From: Marinomonas sp. CT5
GTDB lineage: Bacteria; Pseudomonadota; Gammaproteobacteria; Pseudomonadales; Marinomonadaceae
DNA length: 64,000 nt
NCBI RefSeq assembly: GCF_018336975.1
Contig: NZ_CP025572.1
Coordinates: 338,528 to 402,527, forward strand
Direction: 5' to 3'
Shown: positions 7,696 to 16,649 of the stretch, piece after piece
Position numbering within the stretch: the first letter of the stretch is position 1
How the letters are laid out: each line of letters starts with the position of its first letter
Position numbers and translations under genes: made by a program
Notes under the pieces: generated by a model
Databases searched by the model: none
What the model was told of the DNA's origin: nothing
The model's input: only the letters and a program-made list of their open reading frames with translations

Positions 7696-8565
7696 TTAAT
7701 GAAGCTTCATGGCCGATGCAGGAAAGTTGAATTGTCCATTGTCATTCATGCGTTGTTCTTTTGGCGGAATATTTTGCAAACTATCCCAATGCTCGGCTAC
7801 GTAACCGTTCTCAACTCGGAATAAGTCGTAGAAAGACGTTGGTGTACCATTCACATCACCACCACTGACAACTAAGACAAAGTTACCTTCACCAAGCACA
7901 GCGTGAATTTTGTCATAATGGATAGTTGTTCCTTGGGCGGCCATGGCTGCAAAACCCTTTTTCAGCGCCGTAACACCATCGCCAAACCAGGGGTTATGTT
8001 GAATATATTTTTCGCCATCAACGTATTTGCTGATGTTGTTAATGTTGCCACTACGTAAAACGTCTTCCACCATTTTCTTCACAAGAGCTTTGTTTTCTGC
8101 AGTTTTATCGAGATCTGTAATTTTTGTGCTGCCATCGGTTTGTGTATGGCCACTTGGGTTTGGTGACGTTTTGTCTTGGAAGTTGTCCCAGTGTTCTACT
8201 ATTAGGCCGTTTTTGAAGCGAAAAATATCAAAAACGACTGCGTTAGCATCGGCTAGGTTTGAATGTAAAACGACATAATTGCCGTCTTCAAAGGCTCGAA
8301 CAATATTGCTGTGATCGGATTTTGGTGTGGCTGGAAATTGTTTTAAAAATTCGAGCAAGCCCTGTTTGCCTGATGCAGCACCTTGGTTGTGCTGAATATA
8401 GGTTTTATCGCTGATGTATTTTAGGCTGGTTTGATCGGTCGAGCCTAAATTGTCTAAGACTAGAGTGGCTTTTTCTTTGTTGGATAATTCTGGTGGGTTA
8501 GTGCTGGCGCAACCTGAAAGAACGGCAGTCAGGGTACACGCGATAACAAATAGATTGGGTTTCAT
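7696..8565 (-). CDS. Lipoprotein with two SnoaL-like (NTF2-fold) domains
   Basis: 289 residues. A lipoprotein signal peptide ends in LSGC with Cys19 as the acylation site. Two homologous SnoaL-like domains follow: each has a YIQHN start, a (D/E)GN(Y/F)V strand, an F(D/Y)(I/L)FR strand and an EHWD(N/S)LQ-type ending (about 55-130 and 185-265). SnoaL-like proteins of this predicted aldol-condensing type are common secreted enzymes of unknown substrate. The paired copies differ at many positions, so this is an old internal duplication. It is followed upstream by an AraC gene on the same strand that may regulate it. Confidence 0.82.
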   Translation of the reverse strand: MKPNLFVIACTLTAVLSGCASTNPPELSNKEKATLVLDNLGSTDQTSLKYISDKTYIQHNQGAASGKQGLLEFLKQFPATPKSDHSNIVRAFEDGNYVVLHSNLADANAVVFDIFRFKNGLIVEHWDNFQDKTSPNPSGHTQTDGSTKITDLDKTAENKALVKKMVEDVLRSGNINNISKYVDGEKYIQHNPWFGDGVTALKKGFAAMAAQGTTIHYDKIHAVLGEGNFVLVVSGGDVNGTPTSFYDLFRVENGYVAEHWDSLQNIPPKEQRMNDNGQFNFPASAMKLH

Positions 8566-8675
8566 TGTGCGGCTTTCCTATTTTAATTAAGAGTAATGAA
8601 ATCATCATATAAGGAAAACGGTTTTTTAGAGGAGGTGATATTCTGCTCAATGATGGTAAATGTGAGCCCAGTTTT

Positions 8676-9596
8676 TTAATTTTCTTTGAGTAAATACTCT
8701 TTCGGTGTTTTCCCTGTATGCCGTTTAAAGAATTTGACAAAGTTGGTGCTTTCATCAAACCCTAAGGCATGAGCAATGCTTTGGGTATTCTGTGTCTTTG
8801 TTAATAACATGCGTTTTGCTTCTAAAATTACGTAGTTATCTATGACGTTTTTAGCGGTTAGGTGAGTAATGGATTTACAAATATTATTGAGTACTTTGTA
8901 GCTGCATCCGAGTAAATTTGCGTAATAAATAACGTCTCTTGATTGATTGAAATGGTTGAGGAGATGATGATTAAAGCGAACAAAAAGGTCTACTTTAGAA
9001 GTTTGCTTTCCGCTCGTAACCATAGGCCAATGGCGCATTAACAGGTGAATTAAACTTGTAAATATATGTTTTTGTAAAATGTCGTCAGCGGTCGCTTTGT
9101 TTTGCTCCTTTTGCAATATCGACAACAACATTGTGATGTCTAATTGGTCGCTTTTATGAATGTTATGACTTTGAGTTAACAACATATCCCAATGCAATAA
9201 ACGAGTATTTTGCTTTACTAGGTCCCAAACACTATCTGTAAAAAAAATAATATGGCCTTTCGCTGGACGGTTGGGAAGAACATATTGATGAACCTGATGT
9301 GGACAAATTAATAACAGATCACCAGCCGATAATGTTATGCATTGTCCATCAACGTAATGTTGAATGTTTCCCTCATTGATGATCAAAAAAGTATAAAACA
9401 TCACACGATGCGGGGTAAAAGGCGAGGTCTTTTTGATGTTCTTTTGTGTGAATTCATGACAGCGTTCATAGAAGGTGTGGAGTTCAAATGTCTCTATGGA
9501 CAAGGCATTGTTATTTGCTTTATGAAAATGGATATTGGGAAAAAGACTCATACCGCGTTTGACCGAAAAGACTAATGAATTGAGCAAGGTTAGCAC
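8676..9596 (-). CDS. AraC-family transcriptional regulator with cupin sensor domain
   Basis: 306 residues from a GTG at 9596; an in-frame ATG at 9551 giving 291 residues (MSLFPNIHFHK) is an equally good start, since neither has a strong ribosome site. The N-terminal half is an AraC-type cupin (HYVDGQCITLSAGDLLLICPHQVHQY). The C-terminal half has two HTH motifs, the second with the family signature IAHALGFDESTNFVKFFKRHTGKTPKEYL. Ligand unknown. It lies 110 bp upstream of the SnoaL-like lipoprotein gene on the same strand, its most likely neighbouring target. Confidence 0.88.
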   Translation of the reverse strand: MLTLLNSLVFSVKRGMSLFPNIHFHKANNNALSIETFELHTFYERCHEFTQKNIKKTSPFTPHRVMFYTFLIINEGNIQHYVDGQCITLSAGDLLLICPHQVHQYVLPNRPAKGHIIFFTDSVWDLVKQNTRLLHWDMLLTQSHNIHKSDQLDITMLLSILQKEQNKATADDILQKHIFTSLIHLLMRHWPMVTSGKQTSKVDLFVRFNHHLLNHFNQSRDVIYYANLLGCSYKVLNNICKSITHLTAKNVIDNYVILEAKRMLLTKTQNTQSIAHALGFDESTNFVKFFKRHTGKTPKEYLLKEN

Positions 9597-9616
9597 AGTC
9601 TTTAGAGCAGGAAATC

Positions 9617-9650
9617 AAAAAGGCCAACTCACAAGAGCTGGCCTTTGTTT
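9617..9650 (-). terminator. Rho-independent terminator of the chemoreceptor gene
   Basis: On the minus strand AAAGGCCAGC pairs with GTTGGCCTTT around an 8-nt loop and is followed by TTTTTGATTT. It lies just after the stop of the 9671-11287 chemoreceptor gene and separates it from the AraC gene. Confidence 0.8.
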
Positions 9651-9670
9651 TACGCTGATTCTATGTTTGA

Positions 9671-11287
9671 TCATACCGTGAAGCGTTTTACCTGATTGGC
9701 CAATTCATCGGAATTACTTAGTGTTTGATGTACTGAGCTGCTAATGCGTTTGGATATTTCCATTACATCCTTCGACATGTCAGCAAGGCTTGATAAGTTC
9801 TCATTAATTTCGTCAGTTACTTTACTTTGTTGTTCGGTCGCACTGGCGGTTTGAGCGGTAAAGTCATAAATACGGCCTGCTGAGTTTTTTACTACCGCGA
9901 TGGATTCCATCGTTTTTCTTGAAAGAGAAACACTGGTTCCGGCCATATCGACACTTTTTGTAATAGATGTCACAGCGCCGCTAACACCAGACTGCAAGTC
10001 ATTGATCATTTGTTGAATGTCTTCGGTAGAAGCCTGAGTTTTGCTGGCCAGTTCGCGTACTTCATCGGCGACCACAGCAAAGCCTCGGCCTTGTTCTCCT
10101 GCTCTAGCGGCTTCAATTGCGGCGTTTAACGCCAATAAATTGGTTTGCTCAGAAATACCAAGTATGACATCCAGTACAGAAGCAATTTTATCGGATCTTT
10201 CGGTCAACTGGTTGATGACTTGGGCCGCACCTTGAATCTGTTCGGAAAGGCTATCCAATTGAGAAATCGCGTTATCTAATTGTTTTACGCCATCATCGGC
10301 GGAGCGATTTAACGATTCAACTTCGGCGACAGTATCCGCTGCATTTTGCGCCACTTCACGGGTGGCACCGCCCATTTCTTCTACCGCAGTGACGACAAAA
10401 TCCAATGATTGGTTTTGGCGCTCGCTAAGATCCGCGGATTGGGTAGCAGACTCTCCTAAGTTAAACATTTCTTGGCGTATGTGTTCGCATCCGTTACGAA
10501 CTTGTCCAATTAGGCTACCAAGTCGTGCCACAAAGCTATCTAATTCTCGACTCAGGTCGCCCGTTTCATCAGTTTTAGTACTGTTAATTCGTCGCGTTAG
10601 ATCGCCATCACCAGAGCTAATTTGCTGAACACCAAAGGTGACTTGTTTGATCGCTTTGGAAATATTTCGTGGTGCGAACCACGCAAGGATAATACTCAGC
10701 ATCAGAGCAAAAACGGCAAAAACACCAACAACTATTTTGAAAACATCGGTGAATTCATTAATAGACTTATTCTCTTCAGCTGAGTACTTACTGATTAGCT
10801 CTTCCGAATGGTCATACAAGGAACGTAGTTTGAGGAAATCGTTTTGGTTCTTACCAATAAAATCAATCATGGCAGAATCAGGGTTTTCCTTCACAGTTTG
10901 CATAATACGCTGGTTGCCATCTGACCAGGTTGTATAGAGCGTATCGAAATCGGCTAAAAAGCGAGATACTTCGTCTATATCGGCCGTGAGTTGTTGGAAT
11001 TGCCTCATACGATCCAAGGCTTGCTTAGCATTTAATAATGCCGCGTCTTCTAAGGATTTGGTCTCTGTAGAGTCTTTCTCGAATACTAAGGTCGCCAGAG
11101 CGAGTCGTGACTGATACAAGTCTCTATCAGCATTTTGGATCAATGATGTGCCAGAAGCATATTTGCCTATGCTGTTTTGTAAATAACTGACTAGAAGTTC
11201 GGTTGAAATGATGACCATTAGGAAAACTAACGCTAAACCACCAAATATTAAGGTATAGCGACCTCTTATTGTCTTTAGCATCTTCAT
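9671..11287 (-). CDS. Methyl-accepting chemotaxis protein with periplasmic helical sensor
   Basis: 538 residues, a standard transmembrane chemoreceptor. TM1 is near residues 13-34 ([17 protein letters not shown]), an approximately 150-residue all-helical periplasmic ligand domain follows, TM2 is near 184-207 ([18 protein letters not shown]), then HAMP ([25 protein letters not shown]) and a cytoplasmic signalling coiled coil with the conserved hairpin [19 protein letters not shown]. It would couple through CheW/CheA to flagellar motion. There is no C-terminal CheR/CheB pentapeptide. Stand-alone gene with its own terminator; ligand cannot be inferred. Confidence 0.94.
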   Translation of the reverse strand: MKMLKTIRGRYTLIFGGLALVFLMVIISTELLVSYLQNSIGKYASGTSLIQNADRDLYQSRLALATLVFEKDSTETKSLEDAALLNAKQALDRMRQFQQLTADIDEVSRFLADFDTLYTTWSDGNQRIMQTVKENPDSAMIDFIGKNQNDFLKLRSLYDHSEELISKYSAEENKSINEFTDVFKIVVGVFAVFALMLSIILAWFAPRNISKAIKQVTFGVQQISSGDGDLTRRINSTKTDETGDLSRELDSFVARLGSLIGQVRNGCEHIRQEMFNLGESATQSADLSERQNQSLDFVVTAVEEMGGATREVAQNAADTVAEVESLNRSADDGVKQLDNAISQLDSLSEQIQGAAQVINQLTERSDKIASVLDVILGISEQTNLLALNAAIEAARAGEQGRGFAVVADEVRELASKTQASTEDIQQMINDLQSGVSGAVTSITKSVDMAGTSVSLSRKTMESIAVVKNSAGRIYDFTAQTASATEQQSKVTDEINENLSSLADMSKDVMEISKRISSSVHQTLSNSDELANQVKRFTV

Positions 11288-11514
11288 GAATATATCCCTG
11301 TGTCTGAAGTCTATAACGTCTTGCTATACTGCTATCCTTGGTTAAAACAACCTCCATAGAACAATAGCCCACATTTAAAAGTGGCACTGGATAGGAATCT
11401 ACGCAAGTTGCGCTCAAGTTGTTTTATTAACAAATTGTAATTTTTTGCAACAAACTCTATGTTGGCGAAAGCTGAGCAAGTCAAGATGAGTAAAATCAAA
11501 AAGGGAAGATCGAT

Positions 11515-11982
11515 ATGTCGGAATATTATGCAAAGGTTGAATGGAAGCGTGGTACACAATCATTTTTGGACAAAAAATACAGTCGCGCCCATGAATGGCA
11601 ATTTGAAGGTGGCGTGGTTGTACCGGCTTCGTCTTCGCCTCATATTGTCCCTTTGCCTATGTCTGTGGCGGAAAATGTTGATCCGGAAGAAGCCTTTGTT
11701 GCCTCGCTATCCAGTTGCCATATGTTGTTTTTCTTAGACTTTGCTTCACGCAACAAGTTAATTGTTGATCAATACACAGATAACGCCATTGGCACCTTAG
11801 CTTTGGGGGCGAACGGTAAACAAATGATGACCGAAGTCATATTGCGTCCAACGGTGACATTTGTTGGAGATAGACCGAGCTCAGAGGAAATAAAAGCACT
11901 CCATCATCAGTCCCATGAGGCGTGCTTTATTGCCAATTCAGTCTTGACCAACGTTCGCGTCGACGAGGCTTTTTGTGTTTGA
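11515..11982 (+). CDS. OsmC family protein
   Basis: 155 residues, the usual OsmC length. Two redox cysteines are visible: Cys68 in SLSSCHMLFFL and Cys137 in HEACFIANS, matching the pair that reduces organic hydroperoxides in the OsmC/Ohr superfamily. The N-terminus (ARVEWKRG-like YYAKVEWKRG) is of the YhfA/SACOL-type OsmC branch rather than Ohr. AGGGAAG lies 7 nt upstream of the ATG. It ends in a strong terminator and stands alone between the chemoreceptor and the GST. Confidence 0.88.
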   Translation: MSEYYAKVEWKRGTQSFLDKKYSRAHEWQFEGGVVVPASSSPHIVPLPMSVAENVDPEEAFVASLSSCHMLFFLDFASRNKLIVDQYTDNAIGTLALGANGKQMMTEVILRPTVTFVGDRPSSEEIKALHHQSHEACFIANSVLTNVRVDEAFCV

Positions 11983-11992
11983 TCAGTAACAG

Positions 11993-12022
11993 AAGCGACT
12001 CATTGATTGAGTCGCTTTTTTA
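11993..12022 (+). terminator. Rho-independent terminator of the OsmC gene
   Basis: AAGCGACTCA (11993-12002) pairs perfectly with TGAGTCGCTT (12008-12017), followed by a T run to 12022. Confidence 0.9.
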
Positions 12023-12030
12023 ATGGCTTA

Positions 12031-12642
12031 TCAAGCTTGCGTAATGGGGATAAACCAATCCAAAGCTTCGATGTCTTTAATCCAGCGTTGGATATTCGGG
12101 TACTCAGACAACTGATAAGAACCGCCTTCTTCGGCCACATGGGTATAGGGGAAGAGACAAATATCCGCTAGCGTCATGGTGTTTCCCGCCAAAAAGGCCT
12201 GCTTCGCTAATGCCTCATCCATGAGTGTTAATGCGGCGCGACCTTGCTCAATACGATCGGGCAGCATTTGCTTTTTCAACTCTGTCATGGCGTTATGGGT
12301 GAGCCAAAAACGTGGCGAAGCGATGTTGGGCTCGTGGCTGTATTGTTCCCAAAACAACCATTTATAGATCTCCGCTCTGTGTATTGGATCACTTGGTAAT
12401 AAAGAAGACGGATGCTGCTCGGCCAAGTACAAAAGGACGGCGTTACTTTCGCTTAAACACTGGCCGTCATCTAACTCCAAGACTGGAATTTTTCCATTTG
12501 GGTTCATTGCCAAGAAAGACTCGGTGTGCGTTTCGCCCTTGGTGATGTCATATTGTTTCAACGTCACTTTTAAACCCAAACAAGCGCATAACAAACGGAT
12601 TTTATAACCGTTCCCTGAGGGCAAGAAATCGTGCAGAATCAT
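12031..12642 (-). CDS. Glutathione S-transferase family protein
   Basis: 203 residues with a thioredoxin-fold N-terminal domain (NGYKIRLLCACLGLKV, NPNGKIPVLELDDGQCLSESNAVLLYLAE; the SNA/ES dipeptide binds the glutathione gamma-glutamyl group) and an all-helical C-terminal domain with the N-capping box MTLADICLFPYTHVAE. The active residue is likely the Ser/Asn near LPSGNGYK. Substrate unknown; members conjugate electrophiles or reduce disulfides. Transcribed divergently from the LysR gene 118 bp away, a likely regulator-target pair. Confidence 0.92.
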   Translation of the reverse strand: MILHDFLPSGNGYKIRLLCACLGLKVTLKQYDITKGETHTESFLAMNPNGKIPVLELDDGQCLSESNAVLLYLAEQHPSSLLPSDPIHRAEIYKWLFWEQYSHEPNIASPRFWLTHNAMTELKKQMLPDRIEQGRAALTLMDEALAKQAFLAGNTMTLADICLFPYTHVAEEGGSYQLSEYPNIQRWIKDIEALDWFIPITQA

Positions 12643-12760
12643 GAGTGTCTCCTTCTTAGTTTATGTTTTGATCATCTAATAAACAGTGTACGGAAAAAAG
12701 CGAATTAAATTGAAGGCTGGCTTAACGCATTTTGATGAATCCCCAAAAGAGAAAATAGCA

Positions 12761-13618
12761 TTGGATACGGAACTATTAAAAACCCTGGTGGCGATTGTTG
12801 ATCATGGCAGCTTTCAACGTGCCGCTATGCAAACCTTTCGTACTCCGTCGGCCATCAGCATGCAAATGAAGCGGCTGGAAGAGCAAGTCGGCACAGACCT
12901 GTTTTGTAAGCAAGGTCGAGATCAAGTGCTCACCGAAGACGGCCAGCAGCTTGTGCATTATGCGAGACAAATTTTGCAATTGCAGGAAAGCGCTCTGCAA
13001 TCCATCAAAGGGCCACAGCAAGGTGTTTTGCTTAATTTAGGTTGCCCTAATGATTACGTGGCGAATTTATTGGTCGTCATTATGTCGGTCATGGAAAGCA
13101 TGCTGCCGAATATTCGCTTTCGAATTCGTACTGGAACCTCGGCAGAACTGCGAGAGTGGATGGACAAAGGCGAAGTGGATTTGGCCTTGGTCACGCGAAC
13201 TCCAGACAGTGATGAGGGATTAACCTTGTTCCATGACAAAGGCGTTTGGGTGGCGAAGAAAGGCTTTGATTGGACGACACTGAACCCTTTATCACTGGCC
13301 TTATATGAGTCTAGCTGTAAGTTTCACTCCAGCGCTGTTGATGGATTGCAGAAAAAAGGTACGGATTATCAACTCTATTGCGTGACCGCAAACCTTACTC
13401 TGATTGAGCGTCTACTCATGGCCGAAAAAGCCATCTCCGCTATTGCTAGCATCAGTATGAATGACTCGTTAGACATCATCGAAAGCGATCTATTGCCCGC
13501 CTTGCCCGCAGTACAAATTGCGTTTTCACGCTCTGCTTCCGCTCCCGAATGGTTAACCGTTTCATGGATTGAAGAAGTGATTGAACGGGTGGTAAAAGAA
13601 ACCAAAAGGCCGGCCTAA
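12761..13618 (+). CDS. LysR-family transcriptional regulator
   Basis: 285 residues if started at the TTG at 12761, which puts the HTH (LLKTLVAIVDHGSFQRAAMQTF...SAISMQMKRLEEQVG) at the position normal for LysR proteins. An upstream GTG at 12686 would add a lysine-rich 25-residue tail not seen in the family and has no ribosome site. The rest is the two-lobe periplasmic-binding-like inducer domain. It is divergent from the GST gene, which it probably controls. Its end abuts the convergent GNAT fusion gene with 3 bp between stops. Confidence 0.88.
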   Translation: MDTELLKTLVAIVDHGSFQRAAMQTFRTPSAISMQMKRLEEQVGTDLFCKQGRDQVLTEDGQQLVHYARQILQLQESALQSIKGPQQGVLLNLGCPNDYVANLLVVIMSVMESMLPNIRFRIRTGTSAELREWMDKGEVDLALVTRTPDSDEGLTLFHDKGVWVAKKGFDWTTLNPLSLALYESSCKFHSSAVDGLQKKGTDYQLYCVTANLTLIERLLMAEKAISAIASISMNDSLDIIESDLLPALPAVQIAFSRSASAPEWLTVSWIEEVIERVVKETKRPA

Positions 13619-13621
13619 GAG

Positions 13622-14425
13622 CTAAGACTCCGTAACCGTATAAAACCGCTCAACCTTTTTTGTCACTTCACCCCAATGAGAGGCTTTTACTCTGGCCTGA
13701 TGCTTTTCAAACGCCGCTTTGTCGGTGAATTCTTCGTACACATCAAAGCGTTGCGGGTTGTCTGAATCTTGGGTCACGGTAAAGGTGATGCAGCCCGCTT
13801 CTTGATGCGTTAGGGCGATATGGTTTGGCAGCTCTGTTAACACCGCGTTTAGGTCTTCTTTTGGCACTTCAATATGGCCGCTTAGGGTGATTTTTGGCAT
13901 GCTCAAGTCTTCTCTATCCTTGGGTTGGTTATTAAGATCATACATCATATAAGTGACGGAAAAAGGCAGATGATCAAAGTGTTTGGTATCGCCTTTCACG
14001 AAGCCAAGTTGTTCATACCAATCTTGTAATCTAATGTGCTCACCTATCACACCAATGCTGATGAAACTCAGCTGGTCAGCTTTGGCTTGTTCAATGATAT
14101 GGGCGACCAGTAAAGAGCCGATACCTTTGCTTTGTTGATCTGGTAACACGGATAGACGATTTAAATAGGCTTTGCGAACACCGGCTGAATGGGTGGGGAC
14201 TTCGTAAGCCACACACGCAATAGGCACTTGGTTGTCGGTTAAAACAAAGTAGCGTTCGCCGCGCTCAAAGTCGTTTTCTACCCAGCTTGTTTGACAAAAA
14301 GAGGGATGCTTGGGGCCGTTATCTTGAGTGATCGCAAACTGTTTTGCCACAGGGCGGTTGGCTTCACGAATGAGTTGGGCAATGACATCGGATTGATCTG
14401 CGAATACTTCTTTTATCTGTCTCAT
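13622..14425 (-). CDS. Fusion of GNAT acetyltransferase and antibiotic-biosynthesis monooxygenase (ABM) domain
   Basis: 267 residues in one open frame. Residues 1-165 are a GNAT domain with the acetyl-CoA loop QQSKGIGS (97-104) and the C-terminal DWYEQLGF motif. Residues 176-265 are an ABM/YgiN-like dimeric alpha-beta barrel (PKITLSGHIEV, FDVYEEFTDKAAFEKHQ, FYTV). Each part is normally a separate small protein. An internal ATG at 13900 starts exactly at the ABM domain and could allow separate expression. It lies 19 bp downstream of the exporter gene and is probably co-transcribed with it. Substrate unknown. Confidence 0.85.
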   Translation of the reverse strand: MRQIKEVFADQSDVIAQLIREANRPVAKQFAITQDNGPKHPSFCQTSWVENDFERGERYFVLTDNQVPIACVAYEVPTHSAGVRKAYLNRLSVLPDQQSKGIGSLLVAHIIEQAKADQLSFISIGVIGEHIRLQDWYEQLGFVKGDTKHFDHLPFSVTYMMYDLNNQPKDREDLSMPKITLSGHIEVPKEDLNAVLTELPNHIALTHQEAGCITFTVTQDSDNPQRFDVYEEFTDKAAFEKHQARVKASHWGEVTKKVERFYTVTES

Positions 14426-14444
14426 GGTCTTCCCTTTTGTTTTT

Positions 14445-15359
14445 TTAGGCTCTTTTTTTAGAAAAGGCCCAATTAAATTTCACGGCGCTGACGGCGAGCA
14501 ATATCAATATTACCCCCAGTATTTGCGTTAGGCTGATGTGGGTCGCAAAAGCCAAATGGTCGACAAACAAGGCGGTGATTGGGTAGATAAATGACAGTAG
14601 TGCAATCAAGCTGGTGGGGAGTTTTTGAAAGCTGTCATACATGATGATGTACATAAATCCGGTTAGCACGGCACCGAGAATCAACAAATCGATCCACTGA
14701 TTGGTCTGCGTCGGTAGGTTGTCAAAATCGGCAAAGGGCAGGAGCATAAAAACCCCCACGATAACCTGCACCAAGGCGACAAAGGTGGACGGCACCTGAC
14801 TGACTTTCTTGGTCACCAAAGTGGTCACGGTATACAGCAGCGCCGCACCTAAAGCGAGTAATAACCCGAATAGGGCGGAAGAACCTTCTCGGCTCATGTC
14901 ATCAGAAAACAGTGCCTTGATCTTGTTGAAATCCAGTTCGACAATGAAAAACAACCCGACAAAGGCCAGCGCCAACCAAAATAACAAACTGCCAGACAGC
15001 TTTTCTTTGGTAATTAACGCACCTGTTATGACTAAAAACAACGGTTGCATATGGTAAGCCACCGTGGCGATAGAAAAGGGAATGTAATTGAACGAGGCAA
15101 ATAGAAATATCCAGTTTCCTACTAACGTCATGCCGCCCAAAATAATCATCAGTAAGACGTTGCGCTGGAAGTATTCGCGACGAAGTAATCCGGCATAGTA
15201 GGCGTAACTTCCCAGCACCAGCGCACCGAACACGCAGCGAAACAGCACCACATTCCAAAAGGCTTGGCCTGAACTAATAACAAAATAGCCAATGGTGCCA
15301 GACAGCATCATAGCCGAGATAAGTTCGATACTGCCGATAGTATTGCTGGAACGATTCAT
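14445..15359 (-). CDS. EamA/DMT-superfamily transporter
   Basis: 304 residues with about ten membrane helices in two EamA repeats (the first ending VAYHMQPLFLVITGALI, the second with LLILGAVLTGFMYIIMY and SFIYPITALFVDHLAF). Members export amino acids or metabolites. It is divergent from an Lrp/AsnC regulator 157 bp away, a common pairing for amino-acid exporters, so amino-acid efflux is a reasonable inference. The GNAT-ABM gene follows closely downstream. Confidence 0.92.
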   Translation of the reverse strand: MNRSSNTIGSIELISAMMLSGTIGYFVISSGQAFWNVVLFRCVFGALVLGSYAYYAGLLRREYFQRNVLLMIILGGMTLVGNWIFLFASFNYIPFSIATVAYHMQPLFLVITGALITKEKLSGSLLFWLALAFVGLFFIVELDFNKIKALFSDDMSREGSSALFGLLLALGAALLYTVTTLVTKKVSQVPSTFVALVQVIVGVFMLLPFADFDNLPTQTNQWIDLLILGAVLTGFMYIIMYDSFQKLPTSLIALLSFIYPITALFVDHLAFATHISLTQILGVILILLAVSAVKFNWAFSKKRA

Positions 15360-15516
15360 GTGTGATTCCTCAAATAGTCCTCTTAGTAAAGTGTTCAGTT
15401 GAATACCTTTTTTCGAGGAAGTGTTCTATGGTGAATAGAATAGATCCGAAAGCCTAGCTTTGGCAGATATAAAAATAGGTAAATATCATAAAATACTGTC
15501 TATATCGGAGGTGAAA

Positions 15517-15978
15517 GTGCGAAATAGCCTAAAAAAAGAAGAGTATGCCTTAGACGGCATTGATACTAAGCTCATCGAGCTGCTTTATGGGAATGCCAGA
15601 ACCCCTGTTACCGAGCTAGCGCGTGCTGTTGGCATGACCGCTCCCAGTGTTAATGAACGGCTCAAGCGTTTGGAAGAAAGTGGCGTGATAGCGGGCTATC
15701 GAGTGGAAGTGAACCCTAAGGTGCTGGGTTATAGCTTGATGGCGATTGTGCGTATGCGTCAGCTGCCGGGCAAATTAAAAGCGTTAGAAGCGTTAATCAG
15801 TTCGATACCGGAATTTGTTGAATGCGATAAAGTCACCGGTGAAGATTGCTATGTTGCGCGTTTATATTTGAAAGACATTAGTGAGCTAGATCCCATTTTA
15901 GATCGAGTGTCTGAACTAGCCGATACCAATACCGCTATTGTGAAATCGACGCCAGTGACACGACGTTTGTTGGTGTAG
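15517..15978 (+). CDS. Lrp/AsnC-family transcriptional regulator
   Basis: 153 residues from the GTG at 15517, which has GGAGG 5 nt upstream; a TTG 19 codons earlier lacks such a site. The HTH (LIELLYGNARTPVTELARAVGMTAPSVNERLKRLEESG) is followed by the RAM ligand domain (LMAIVRMRQLPGKLKALEALI... VECDKVTGEDCYVARL). The protein should bind an amino acid. It is divergent from the EamA exporter, its probable target. Confidence 0.92.
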   Translation: MRNSLKKEEYALDGIDTKLIELLYGNARTPVTELARAVGMTAPSVNERLKRLEESGVIAGYRVEVNPKVLGYSLMAIVRMRQLPGKLKALEALISSIPEFVECDKVTGEDCYVARLYLKDISELDPILDRVSELADTNTAIVKSTPVTRRLLV

Positions 15979-16020
15979 GGTGTGTCGTTAAGCCATGAAA
16001 AAGAGTAGAATTCTTAATTA

Positions 16021-16032
16021 TTATCGCTATAA
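16021..16032. promoter_or_regulatory. OhrR box-like palindrome upstream of ohrR
   Basis: TTATCGCTATAA is a near-palindrome, one central base away from the perfect site at 16590. It lies 28 bp before the ohrR start and would allow autorepression. Confidence 0.5.
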
Positions 16033-16059
16033 CTATTCGTGTTACACACTTAGGACATT

Positions 16060-16512
16060 ATGAATTCTGACGATTTATCCCGTATTGATAACCCATTATT
16101 ACTCGACAATCAGTTGTGCTTTGCTTTGTATTCGACGTCTCTTGCGATGACGCAGTTTTATAAAGAGCCCCTGTCGGCCATTGGCCTAACGTATCCACAA
16201 TATACGGTGATGTTGGTTTTATGGGAGCAAGATGGTGTGAGTTTAAAACACATAGGTGATGCTCTAGGACAAAAGTCTGGCGCTTTAACGCCTGTGATTA
16301 AGCGCATGGAAGCTGATGGTTTAGTGCAACGTTTGCGTGGGGTGGAAGATGACCGCAGCTTGAGCATTTGTCTAACGGAAAAAGGCAAGCAGCTCCGTGA
16401 ACAGGGTCTACAAGTGAACCGCTGTGTGGCAGAAGCGTGTGGGATTGATTTGGCTGACGTGGTGGCTTTGCGGGAACAGTTGGTAGCCCTTAGAAAGAAA
16501 TTACTCGGATAG
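16060..16512 (+). CDS. ohrR: MarR-family organic hydroperoxide sensor OhrR
   Basis: 150 residues. N-terminal Cys20 in NQLCFALYSTS is the conserved peroxide-sensing cysteine of OhrR. The winged HTH follows (SLKHIGDALGQKSGALTPVIKRMEADGLVQRLR, then DDRS wing). It should repress ohr until organic hydroperoxides oxidise it. It is 137 bp upstream of ohr on the same strand, with its own terminator and two operator-like palindromes between. Cys20 plus the neighbouring ohr make the assignment firm. Confidence 0.93.
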   Translation: MNSDDLSRIDNPLLLDNQLCFALYSTSLAMTQFYKEPLSAIGLTYPQYTVMLVLWEQDGVSLKHIGDALGQKSGALTPVIKRMEADGLVQRLRGVEDDRSLSICLTEKGKQLREQGLQVNRCVAEACGIDLADVVALREQLVALRKKLLG

Positions 16513-16528
16513 GGGTTGCACAATAATA

Positions 16529-16542
16529 GTTATTGCAATAAC
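16529..16542. promoter_or_regulatory. OhrR box-like perfect palindrome 1 in ohr promoter region
   Basis: GTTATTGCAATAAC is a perfect 14-bp palindrome with the TATTGCAATA core typical of OhrR sites. It lies between the ohrR stop and its terminator. Confidence 0.65.
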
Positions 16543-16553
16543 ATAAGTTCATC

Positions 16554-16580
16554 GGCTCATTTAGTGAGCCTTTATTTTTA
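16554..16580 (+). terminator. Terminator of ohrR
   Basis: GGCTCA (16554-16559) pairs with TGAGCC (16565-16570) over a 5-nt loop and is followed by TTTATTTTTA. Confidence 0.7.
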
Positions 16581-16589
16581 ATATTATTG

Positions 16590-16601
16590 TTATCGCGATA
16601 A
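16590..16601. promoter_or_regulatory. OhrR box-like perfect palindrome 2 in ohr promoter
   Basis: TTATCGCGATAA is a perfect 12-bp palindrome 49 bp before the ohr start, well placed to overlap its promoter. Shares the TTAT/ATAA arms with the other two sites. Confidence 0.65.
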
Positions 16602-16649
16602 TGATTAAGTAAGCAATATTCATCAATAGTGTTATTAAGGAGCAATATT

